A stretch of DNA of 64,000 bases, from positions 9,524,739 through 9,588,738 of the forward strand of contig NC_134946.1 in assembly GCF_051020765.1 (NCBI RefSeq), written 5' to 3'. The notes below the pieces were generated by a model. The model had not been told where the DNA came from. It saw nothing but the letters and a program-made list of their open reading frames with translations, and did no database searches. Origin of the DNA: Lasioglossum baleicum. Its lineage: Eukaryota; Arthropoda; Insecta; Hymenoptera; Halictidae. Made by a program: the position numbers and the translations under genes. Positions 34,143-45,290 of this stretch are shown here, in pieces. The stretch's first letter is position 1, and each line of letters begins with the position of its first letter.

Positions 34143-37100
34143 TTAAGAAGTAGCTTCGGAGACACCTCGGTCAGCCTCGCGTCGTATCTCGTAGTATCTC
34201 CTCCTGGCAGCTAGTCTCATGTGTTCTTTGCGGTGCTGGAGGATGAGCTCCCTTTCCGAAGAGGATCTGGAAAACCGTCCTCCTAAGCTGGAAGGTTCAT
34301 TGCTGCTGAAATCAATTACATTTTATTCAGAAATTGTCTGGGTATTCTTCCAATAAATAGCATTCGTGGTCCTGTCGAAATGCGACTTGATAAGCCCTAT
34401 TATTGTCAAATTTAAAAAAAAAAGATCAATTGATTTGGAGGTACCTATAGAAAATGATTCTGTAAGATTACCTGTCAGCAATGGGAATGTCAAATCTTGG
34501 ATCGGTGGGTGGCGTTGAAGCGGTGTTGGAGGGGACACTATTTTCAGTGTTACTAGTATGAATCTGAGGGACGGATTCCGACTGTGGTTCTTCGATTAGG
34601 TGATGAGGTGGGATCAGCACTCCATCGAGAATATTCTCGACTGTCCATTCGACTGATCTTGTCACTCTGAGGTCCTCCACAATCAGGTTGCGTGGGAAAT
34701 GCGGAAACAGTTGCTGCACCTGGTTCAGTAACAAATAGTTCATAACAGAGGAACAGCTATTATAATCGATCAGATCAGCATTAAGCTATGTCCACATTGA
34801 AACAACATCGAGCAACTTTTTGTCGACAATAAACAATTCACAACGTACCTGTCTGATCATAGCATCCATTTGCGAGTTGTTGTGCGCAATGGTTGAAATG
34901 TCTCCACGCAGCCAATTATGCGAAACCTCCACAGAGAAGCTCGGTAGCCAAGAAACGTATCTCGAGCCGTCGAAATGAAAGAAGTGATTCTCGTTCGTTC
35001 TCGCCAGCGTTTGCAGTTCGTTCGGCAGTGCCAGTGTGCTTTCCCGGTGATTCGGTTGCATGCTGAGCGCAAGCCTACACGTTGGGCAAGATGTATCCTG
35101 TTCCAGCCAGGATTGCAGACAGGAATTATGGAAGAGATGACAGCAGGGTAGTTTCCTGGCCGCCTCCATCTTCTCCCAGCAAATAGCGCAGTTGTCCGAG
35201 TTCTCGGCCAGCTCCTCTTGCGTTGCCATTGGGTAGCTGAAAAGATACGTTGTTAGATCATAGCTTTTAAGGCTTAACCCATGATGTACCAAATTTTTAA
35301 TTCTTTAACTTTTGCCAATAACGACACCCAAGGCAAGGACAACTTACTTCTGCTCCATATGGTTCAATACAGCTAAATAGTTCCTGTGCTTCGTCAGTTT
35401 CCTTTGGATCTCGTAGAACAGGTACCTGAGCTGCATGCAGATCACCAAGGAGGCCATGCTGAGGAATATGTTGCTCCAGAGCAGCATATGAACATGATGG
35501 AAAAAGTCGACGGATAGAACTATCAATTCAGCGACGAGGTCCGCGTAATAAGTCAAAGGACCCCGTTTGTCCCATGACCGTTGCGAGGGCGTTCCAGCTC
35601 CCCTGATGTCGTACAGGTGAATAATGTATCTCACCATCACGTGAATCGTTCTCACGCCCAATAGAATGCACTATAAATAAAGAGAGGGGCAGTATCGTTA
35701 GCACAGTACGTACTTGAAATTGTAATCGTAACTTTAATTAGGGCGTATTGCATAGTCACCTCGGCTGCGGTAAACACGAACGTGTTGAAGGAGACGAAAA
35801 TAAAGGCTGCGGCCGTGCATAACAATAACATGAAAGAGGATAACGCCAGAATCGCGGCGAGCAGTCCGAGAAGCCTTGCATGACTCCAGCCGGGTGTTGT
35901 AGGTGAAAAGGACAACTGCAAACGATCAAATAAACGATTACAATTAACAGTTTACCTCCGCATGGTTTATTTTACATTTTTACGGGCTGTACTTGCCGGG
36001 ATCGGACTTTAGGTAGGTCATGAACGCAGATGAGGTTTTTATAAGATATGTACTGTTATACCGCCTATGAGTTTTTGTTTGGCCATTCCAGTTTGCTCAA
36101 GGATGTTTGAAGGACAGCCTGTTATGCGTATATTTAATTTTATGCAGCAGTACCAGCGGGATAGATATTCAATACCAGGTACGGCAAGATTATACATTTT
36201 TCATAGACTTGAAATATTCCAAAAATATTTCTAATATTTTCTATTTGAATCACTGCTGGCATGAATAGTCTCCTTACATAATAAAAGTGTACAATGTTGA
36301 ATCACTGAGAATAGTTATAGCAGTGTGTCATAATTCCTATGTTGCAAAAGAGGCACGTAATGGGATAAACAAGGAAAACCAAATATCGCACACGACAGGC
36401 ATAACCTGGTTACCTCTATTCAATTATACTAACGGGATTCTCTTGAATTCATTGCATAACGGAGTCACGAGACTCTTTGTGTTTATAGTGAAGTCCTCTA
36501 CACCCGACGAAGACTAATCGAGATTAGCATGCTTCATTTCCAATTTCTTTCTTTATTCGAAATCGAAAATTCCGCTTGGCAAGTGATTATTGCCAGTTAA
36601 CAAAGAACAGAGCTGCTTTATGACTTATGATACGGACATAAAATTACATAGGTTAATTTAGGCCTTAGGCGATGCGTCAAGGTCACGTGGATTGTTGATA
36701 AGATTTTTCTTCTTTTGTCTTTCCGTCGGACAATTGTGTTCCTCGCGGTGAGAAAAAAGTGTTTCATTTCCATTGGACACGTAAGCGTGTTACAATAACC
36801 GGAAACATATTTCTTTCCCTGTAAACACAGTTTCGTAACGTTGACTATACACTTTGTATCGAGTATGCGAGCAGATCGAACGTTGGACAGTCCCGCATGC
36901 GAATGCGGGAAACTTTGTACGAATAAATAAGCAACATATTGATTGTAGGCACACGCTCTGCGTAAATAAAGTATGACCGAGTGCTGTATGTAACGAAACA
37001 ATGCAAATGCAGCCACGTAGCGAATTTCGTAACCGTCGCGCGTCGGCTCTTGTCGGTTTTCGCGTGGAACGCGTGCCAACGGCATCGAAACTCGTCCCGA

Positions 37101-39663
37101 AACTACCGGTGTCTGAAATATGTTAAGATATTCGGAATATTTATAAACTTCGACAGGATCAATCCCATGGGGTCATCCTTATTTAGAATTCCAATGCCGC
37201 TCTCTGTAATATCAAGTTCGCTCCACTGAATATCGTCGACCGCCCAAACCAACCTCTGTCAAATACAAAAATTCGATAAAACAAATACAAGACTAAATAT
37301 ACTTGTGCAGAGCTGTTTGTTTTTTGTGTATTAATTTTTTAGAAGCTGTTGCTTGAGACAACGAAATATTCTGGTATTGTTAAGCACCAGAGAGAAAATG
37401 TTTCAGACAACATTCGAATGACCTCGATAACTTTTTATGTCATTGACATTTCAGAAAAAAATTCGTAAAATAACAGAATTAAATACTTGACTGCAAAAAA
37501 AAGGAAGCAAAATATCAGACCTGTTCTGTTTAAGATATTCAAGTGTAGTTGCAAAACCAGTTTCTCGTAATCTCGTAAATCTGTTGATAATTTTCAAAAA
37601 TGTTTCAATCCATTTCCTGAATTAATCTCTGGTTTCTGCAAAGTTGTTTTCGAGATGAAACGAGGCTAATAGATAAAAATATAGAGGGCGCAGAAACAAA
37701 TGCAAAAACAACCATGATTTATGGTCTGATACGGAGGAACCCCGGGGTCATCTATCGAGTTCTAGATGATACAATATGGCGGTCGTGAGATTAGCTTCAC
37801 TTGAGAAGTACAAAATATTTTGCAACTCTTCCAGCAGCATGCATTCAAATATTTTTAAACAAATTCTCACTTTCGGTATTGAAAAAATCAGAACTGTCCG
37901 ATTGACAAAAATTCGTGTAAATTTCGTCGTCTAACGAACAGATCATTTATCGACGTTAAACACAGTGGTTGTCTATTACTGTACAACGACAGTTTAAGAT
38001 TTCTTCGTTAAACTGCAAGGCAGTATTTATTTTTCTTTGGATTATTGAAAAGGGAACGACAAATGCACAAGGATACCGGCACTTTCACCCGTTTAAATAC
38101 CGCTTTACATTTACCAGAAGAAAGTTTTTGCCGCCATCTTTAGCACTGGTGCTCCTTTTACATTAGCACCGGCGACTGAAGTTTCACTGACATAAATTTC
38201 CTGATTTTTTTGTTGCAGTGAAAATATGGGGCAGGCATTGTTTACGTTCGACTGGTCGTAAAGTTACGCGCGTACAGTGGCGCTCATAATTAATTTATGA
38301 CAAATTCAATTTTCCAAAACACTTTGAATCTTCAAACTAGTTCAAACCATGAAGTCTAGAAGTAGCGAAGTGTGTAATTATGAGCACCACGACAGCGACG
38401 TGGCCAGTTAATCGGATCGAATACAGAGTTAGCGAAGATTGCTCTCAATCCACGCGAGAATCGATTGAAAGGTTGATTCTCTCAATCGGAGAGAGAAACC
38501 GGACCACGATTTCACGGCGGCTACTTACGTATTCGAATCGATCCTTGCAGAGCTGGCTGAGCAGGCTGAGGAATCCCAACGCGGTGAACCAGGCCCACCA
38601 AAGAACCACTTCATCCATATACTGAACATTCAGCACGCCGAAAACGAAGATGAACTTGTAGAAAACGAAGTTCCAGAACTTGTCCTTGAGGTGTTGCCTC
38701 TCTGACACCCGGAGCTCGCCGAACACCAGCTTCTGGATCGTTTTGCCGAGTAGGATTAGCACGCAGTAAGCCATGTTGATCAGCGTCTGAAAGATAGCGA
38801 GAAAAGGGCGCCATCGATCGTGTGGATCATTGTTCTCGATACATATCGAGCGGCATGGCCAGTCGGAAATGTCCGAAATGCAAGACTAAAATTAGAGGTC
38901 GATCAGACACGTTTGGCAGTGACCGGACTTTGCTAGTGCGCAACTTGACCGGCACCGTTCGCCGCTTCCTACTTCATTTGCCAAAGAGGAAGATCGCTCC
39001 CTGTTGGGCTCGCAATGATTAATAGAATCTAGGAAACACAATTACACTTTCTGCCCAAACAGATTGTCTGGTCGCTAACGACAATCGAGCTTAAAGGTTA
39101 GAACACGTGGACTCTGCTGCAACCCTACACGCTCCCCAAGCGAACATTTATTTTCTATCCGAGACGCTATTATATTCAGAAAACCCGTTTTCTATTTTAG
39201 ATACTCTATTGGACGCTAGACAGTATGATTCACGAGTCTCTGTCTTAAAAGTGTTTACTTCGGGACTGTTTGCTTTGGGGGTCAACGTATTTTACGTGCA
39301 GGCCAGCCCCCTGAAGCAATTGGCAACAAAGTAAACGTTTGTAGAGAGGCCAGAAGCACTAAACATCAAAAATTAATCGAGCCTTTCAGAAGCCTTGGAA
39401 TCCTAATTCTGCTGATGAGATAGGAGACTGCTTACCCAGATGCAGATCGGCTCATCCAGCATGCATTCGAACAGCTCCTTCAAACGCATCCCTAGATTCC
39501 TTGGATCCGATTCGAGCTCCACCTCCACTACGGTGTGATTGCTCTTCCACGCAGGGTCTTCGATGATCTGGGCTGCATAGCAGACAGAACAGGAAAGCAC
39601 GGCGAAGCTGATCGCCGTGTACACCCTGAGGTTGGGGATCGGTAGTCTGTCCAAGAATTCCAT
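34143..39663 (-). CDS. AMFR: E3 ubiquitin-protein ligase AMFR (gp78)
   Basis: Seven coding exons join in frame: 39436-39663, 38529-38786, 35760-35915, 35348-35670, 34849-35236, 34472-34719 and 34143-34305, giving 587 residues (human 643). gp78 is a polytopic ER-membrane RING ligase in ER-associated degradation and sterol-regulated turnover. Several hydrophobic spans lie before residue 320. The block ELRVSERQHLKDKFWNF is nearly identical to human. The RING is at about 338-375 (CAIC...CCHLFHNSC...CPTC), a CUE domain at about 445-487, and a basic C-terminal VCP-binding helix (RKEHMRLAARRRYY). The start codon aligns with the human N-terminus (MEFLDRLPIPNLRVYT). The last exon has a tandem CAGCAG acceptor. 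Upstream non-coding exons are likely. Confidence 0.95.
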
Positions 39664-40852
39664 TGCTACTTTTGTGGTTGATATTCTTTTTTGTCCTGTT
39701 CCTGAAGGGCACAGTGTCACTCGATTAGTCGCTTTCCTTATGCGGACGAAAGAAGCTGGTCGAAGTCGATGGCCTTCAGGCTACTTCGTCACACTGATTG
39801 AGCATTCGCACTTACTTTAGCACCTGATTTGGCTACGACGGGAGCAGCAAGTGCAATTTGATAAGCAATAATCTGTTTTACTGTGAATAGACGGCGGACT
39901 CTATGCATCTTTGATGAAAGTAAGTGGGCAAATTTCAAAACAGTAGAGAGATTAAAAGAACTCAAGAATATCAATGTGATAGCTTCAACTTATTAAAATA
40001 ATTCAAGTACGACAATTTTTATTCTGCATTAAGACCCGCAGTTTACTTACGAGCATGTGTGCAAAAAAGAAATGAAATACGGGAAACAAGAGTTTATTAT
40101 TGTATATAAAATTTACAGCTGATGCAATGTTAAGATAAAATACAAAGTATTGTCCAATTGAAGACTTTATACATGACACTATGATAATTCTAAAGAAATG
40201 TTTGTATACCAAGCGTATAAATTATATTCGGACAACGTCGAGATTGGACTTGAAACTAAGGCGGTAATAAAAATAAAGAATTCGAGTGGTAAATGGTGAA
40301 CCGAATTTCTCCCAATTTCATTGAGGAAAAACCGGTCCACGTGGTCGTGATCGATTAAAATTCTGACGGTTAAAAATTCCGCGAAGACTGAATAAATAAT
40401 GGCGGACGCATACCGGTTAGTTTTTTCTCGGTCAACCGAATCTTTTATGCAGATGCTCGATCGCCAGTGATAATTGACAAGTTCATTGGCACACGCCGAC
40501 CAACACTTTCCGTTAGCGCTATCGACGATCGTCGTCGTCATCGGTTAACTGACACCGAAATTTCCGTTACAACGACGCAACTACTGACGCCGCGACCTTG
40601 GAACCGCGGAAAGTGTCCGTTTAAAAAACAGTAGGCATAACGTCTCGCACGGAGAACCACGAAAATCGAGATAGAATCGTTTTGGAGTAATTTATCGGGT
40701 AACACTGTTCTCGTACACGGGGGATTGCTCGTGACCCGATAGGATTTATCTAGCCCAGAAACGGTTGTGTATCAAAACAAAGTGGTTCTACTGGGAAAAA
40801 AACATTTTAACCGTTATGTAACGTAATTTTAGGTCGCTGACTATTTCACTGG

Positions 40853-41022
40853 TAAACCTTCGCACTCGAACGGCGACTCTGTGGCACCACTAAAAATTAT
40901 ACTATTATTCAAAATATTTTTCAATTAAATTTAATGAATTACATTGAATCAGTCTCATATGCATACAATAAGAAAATGTTTAGAATGGAGATATAAAATA
41001 GTCCTGAGTGCAAAGGGGTTAA
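40853..41022. mobile_element. TTAA-type miniature element
   Basis: The right end, read in reverse, is TTAACCCCTTTGCACTCAGG. The left end is TAAACCTTCGCACTCGAACG. These are imperfect inverted termini about 170 bp apart, with TTAA intact on the right and decayed on the left. The interior is AT-rich and non-coding. It fits a piggyBac-type non-autonomous element inside the probable AMFR leader intron. Confidence 0.5.
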
Positions 41023-42805
41023 CAAAACAAAGATACTACAATCAATTCTACTTAATTTATATGTATTCATTACTCGTCTGTTTTTATCAATATTCATGAT
41101 TCTCGAATAATAAAGTTGAATTATTTTTGTACCGCAAAGTGCAATCGTCTCGTGTAGCCCGCGATTATGCGACTGGCCGGGTGCAAGTTAAAATTTTCCC
41201 GAAGTCGGCCGCGATGATTGTTTTCGTATTTCGAGCAGGAAACAATTATTCGCTATTGTTTGCTTGTCTTCGCGAACACAAGTCACGTATTCGTCGCATA
41301 CTTCGCGTTTCCGAACCGCCGTGGTTGCATGCTGGCAAAAATGCAGAGAAACAAAAGCGATAGCGTTCACAATCGTCTTGTTCATTGTCTAGTCGTTAAA
41401 TGTTAACTGTAACCGTCACGACCGATGGTTTACATACAATAGTGCAGACACACGCTGGCGATGCAGCGCACGTAAACGGCACATGCCACCCTAATCGTGT
41501 TTCTTTGCGGCAAAAAACCGCTATCATGTGTAGCGACCGAAATTTTCAACGGGCCGCGTCGTAGTTGCCAAGAATAATTTTGTAATCGGTCATTATAGAA
41601 TGTCCGAGTATTTTTAAACGGACGATAAGTCGACAGGCCGATTTCAATATTCGTTACCAATTATTTATACACGTGACTCTATTGTGTCATCCTTTTTTTC
41701 CCAGATCTCACGACGGCAATGCAGCAGCGGAATAGGTGTAATACTTTTCGCCGCTGAAACAATTGACGATTGTATCGGTACATAAAGTAACATAATTACC
41801 ACCTCCTTTTTCACGCACACATTTCAGAGCTTCCCTGTTAATATTATATAAGGTTAAGCTAAGTAATTCGGTCACATGTACTTACAATATAATCGTGATT
41901 ACAATTCATGAAATATCACGTGCATTACACGTGTATATTCATCTAATTTTGCTTAGTCCCGTATCGTTTGACTGCCTCTGTGAATTATACTATTGTTTAG
42001 TCGACTCGGCAATAAATATTACATGAGCTTTTATGCAAGAATTACTAGACGCATACTAATCAACTTCTATCTTTGCAGATTACTATTAACAATATGTATT
42101 AGACAAGATGACAGGACACATTTTTTTATAGCGTTCTACTGCAGCCTTCTCGTAGTTTTCTTCACGGATTATCCTACACGGAGTAGAATACCGGTATTTA
42201 TAGCCAACTTATGCATTCATCTCCCGCATCCCACCAATTTCATCTTAATTTATGTTTATCCTTTTCTTACGGCCGGACATTCGTGTCACGCATTCGTTAA
42301 ACAATTTCCTGCAGCTTTCCCAAATGTGTCACGTTCCGCTATTACAGCTATTACGCGCAACCATATCAAATTATCTCTGCCACGAGAGATCTCGGTATGT
42401 ACAAAGCTCGGAGCGAAAACAATTATTCAAGCACCGCATCCTTCGATATCTGCACTCCGCGAATAACCTAGGAAAAAGTAACTTTCTCCTGCACCGAGAC
42501 AAGACTTTAGAAAGCACTTGGCGAAACACGAAGCAAGCTCATATTTTCGATCTTCATTCCAATCTGTGACATGAATTAACAAAAAAGTAGATGATCCATG
42601 AAATAACAAAATAATTTTCGGTAGGTGTTCCGCCGAAATTAAATAATTTTCGGTAGAGCTTCCGGAAAAATAATTTCGGCCGAGACGATTTTCGAGGACC
42701 CGGGGAGAGTTTCGAGTTTCGTCGACTGACAGATTCGCGAAAACGACACTCGATATCGCACTACTATAAAAAGACGCAGCATCGATAGGGGATAAGTGGA
42801 CTCAC

Positions 42806-43130
42806 CTGGAATCGAAGATCGACGAACACGTTGCCCTTAATCCATCACCGGAACGAGGACACAGATCTGCTCGAGGACGAGGCTCCGAACCGTTTGGGCG
42901 CCACTTAACGCATATCTGCACAGAACTTCGAGGAAAAAGCGAGAATACCGGGACGGGAAGGGAACACGCACACCGGAAGGCTACCGAAAGCGAAGACTTT
43001 CTTCTCTCGGGTCTTCGGGATTGTCCGTCAGCTAACAGCACACGCACACGTCCGTTCGCGGTTTTACATGGCACACGCGCCGCTCGTTTTGCCCGAACGA
43101 TCACGGTTTCGAACAAGTTCGAGGGCGGCG
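42806..43130 (-). promoter_or_regulatory. probable non-coding first exon and CpG-rich promoter of AMFR
   Basis: Read on the minus strand, a CG-rich block of about 320 bases ends with CCAG|GTGAGT at 42806, a near-consensus donor. A fitting acceptor (CCCTTCAG) lies about 40 bases upstream of the AMFR start codon, near 39700, so a leader intron of about 3.1 kb is plausible. CpG density is far above the neighbouring AT-rich DNA and extends to about 43350. The transcription start is not determined. Confidence 0.45.
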
Positions 43131-44270
43131 AATCGGTTCTCTCACTAACGTCCCTTTAGGAGGAGCTTCGGGATATTATTGCGACACAATATGACACAAT
43201 GTGTCACAACAACTGCAGTGCTCGAGACCGCCGACGAGACTAAATACACAGTCGATAAAGAAGTATTGATTCGACTGTCTGGCTGCAGGCAGGGGGGACG
43301 GACCGACTTTGCGCGCGCAATTCAAATTTCTGCCGCACTGACTCGATCGCGTTGCGCGGTAAATCATGTGCAGATTGAATGGGTCTTTATTCGATGCTGT
43401 ACAGTTACGCACATAACTGATCACAACTTTGTTATGAATGGACCAAACGACTTCAACTTCTCTATCGTTTCATCAATTAATTCCGGGGCCGTAATAAAAA
43501 AAAGACTCGAGAACAAGAAGAAACACATTTTTCTTTCATTTCAGTTCCCCATATACAAAATATACATATGAAGAACAAAAGTAGTTTTTTTCAAGTTTAC
43601 TTTATTTGAATAAAACTATTTTATTTTTGTCTTGAGAGAAACTTGGCACACACACACACACACAAAACGTTTTCCAGTGACCGAATTTTCAAAATCTGGT
43701 TGAATTTGTTGAGCTGTAATCTTATTTTTTAAATTGATTGTATATGCTGGTCTCTTAATCTTGACCGTTCTGCAGTTTTGTTATCTTTTAACATTGAAAA
43801 TAGTTTGTTTAACTGAATTATGTGTATCTATTTCAAGAAATTATTTAAAAAGAAATTATTCATATTGATAACTTCAGGGTTGCATAAATGTTAGATGTTA
43901 GATCAATTAGATAGATTCTCGTCTGTAATACTGACACTCATGCTCAGCAGATAAAAGAATTGATACCCACTAAATATTGGTCAGTTTTTCATTGATTTAC
44001 TATATTTTATATAAATCGATAATAAAATGTCTCTGTGTTATCCCTAGACGTATGCAACCCGTGCAGCTTTCTGTGTTTTCTGCCATCTGGTGACATCTGG
44101 TGATCATTCTTGTAAATTGAATTTGGCGACTGAATATATGCAACACTTTTAGCTTTGCATATATTATATATGTATATGCTCTAATAACTAATAGCAGAGA
44201 GTATATGAGAGTGCTCACGCCCGGGTTTTGGCCGTGCCCATATAGTGCTGCCCCCTACTCTAGTACTTAG
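43131..44270. other. intergenic region right of AMFR, no gene recognised
   Basis: A 130-codon frame at 43179-43571 has no recognisable motif and lies in the CG-rich promoter shoulder. A (CA)n run lies near 43652-43664. The rest is AT-rich. Unique gene space appears to end here. Confidence 0.4.
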
Positions 44271-44452
44271 CCTGGATCAGCTCCTACATCATCTTTAGCA
44301 TGGACAAGATCCTACATCATCTTTAGCCTGGATCAGATCCTACATCATCTTTAGCCTGGATCAGATCCTACATCATCTTTAGCCTAGAACAGATCCTACA
44401 TCATCTTTAGCCTAGAACAGATCCTACATCATCTTTAGCCTGGATCAGATCA
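44271..44452. repeat. 28-bp tandem repeat, about 6.5 copies
   Basis: Units start at 44271, 44299, 44327, 44355, 44383, 44411 and 44439 (partial), each ending CCTACATCATCTTTAG and beginning CCTGGATCAG, CATGGACAAG or CCTAGAACAG. Spacing is exactly 28 bases throughout. Confidence 0.9.
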
Positions 44453-44588
44453 CCGACGAGATATAGGAATAGACCTGACACCCAATGCATTTTGGTGTCC
44501 GTCGGTATTGGGTTCCTAGCACCGACGAGATATAGGAATAGACCTGACACCCAATGCATTTTGGTGTCCGTCGGTATTGGGTTCCTAG
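44451..44588. repeat. 69-bp direct repeat, two copies
   Basis: Copies at 44451-44519 and 44520-44588 appear identical, starting CACCGACGAGATATAGG and ending GGGTTCCTAG. Each contains a small internal palindrome around CCAATGCATTTTGG. Inverted fragments of the same sequence recur near 44831-44858. Confidence 0.85.
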
Positions 44589-44926
44589 CACCCCATTTCC
44601 TATATCTCGTCTGTGCTAACACCCCGTTACCATTCAGTGTCAACAGTGTCAACACCTGTCAACACCTCTATACATAGAATTAGAGATGTGTATTATTCTT
44701 ATTTCTAGGGGCACAATATTTATAGCCGGGTTAATAGCAAATTATGAATTTAATTTAAAGAAAATTATTGCTATCACTGGCATTTTAAGGTGTCGGTACT
44801 TCAGATTCCTATGGACACCAAGTCCCATAAGGTGTCAGGTCTATTCCTATATCTCGTCTGTGGTTCCTAGCACCCCATTTCCTATATCTCGTCTGTGCTA
44901 ACACCCCGTTACCATTCAGTGTCAAC
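44581..44926. repeat. 64-bp direct repeat separated by 218 bp
   Basis: The 64 bases from GTTCCTAGCACCCCATTTCC at 44581-44644 are repeated at 44863-44926. The sequence between includes reverse-complement pieces of the 69-bp unit. The arrangement suggests local duplication and inversion rather than a single transposon. Confidence 0.8.
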
Positions 44927-45073
44927 ACCCAATGTTACCGATAGAACACAATTTTTGAGCATTTATTAGCACGAATAAAAAAATTTATACTCCATTCGCA
45001 TTAAGTGTATTTAATATGATTCTTAAATTGAAAAATTTTATTTTTTACTCCTTCCTAATGTGTTCGTTTTTAC

Positions 45074-45290
45074 AGTTTTCTTGAAAGTATTCATGTGATC
45101 ACATATGTCGATGATATTGCACTCTTTATGGCGGCTGATCGTTTCGTCACTATCAAACGGGATCTGGAAGAAGCGATCAACAATGTCATTGCACCATGGT
45201 TGGAAGATCAGGGCCTAGAGTTATCCCCGAAAAGACAGAATATATATTCTTGAATAGAAAGGTGATTCCATTCGGTTGGGTTAGTCGAAA
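45074..45290 (+). pseudogene. broken non-LTR reverse transcriptase fragment
   Basis: The plus frame from 45074 reads HVITYVDDIALFMAADRF and continues with APWLEDQGLELSP. The YVDD box (45104-45115) and the flanking residues are typical of the reverse-transcriptase palm domain of LINE-type retrotransposons. The frame breaks near 45228: the original frame stops at 45251-45253, while the neighbouring frame continues EKTEYIFLNRKVIPFGW, so a 1-base change occurred. The rest of the element is missing. It sits directly against the first decayed monomers of the large satellite array. Confidence 0.75.

Noticed and set aside
36618..37085. 155-codon minus-strand frame in the AMFR intron
   Set aside because: Composition is unlike a folded domain, no family features are seen and no splice sites fit. 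I regard it as a chance frame in an intron.
43179..43571. 130-codon frame next to the AMFR promoter
   Set aside because: No recognisable motif or splice context, and its ATG cluster falls in CpG-rich leader-like DNA. Probably chance.
44407..44655. 82-codon frame with an internal repeat
   Set aside because: The repetition is just the 69-bp DNA repeat read in frame; there is no gene evidence.
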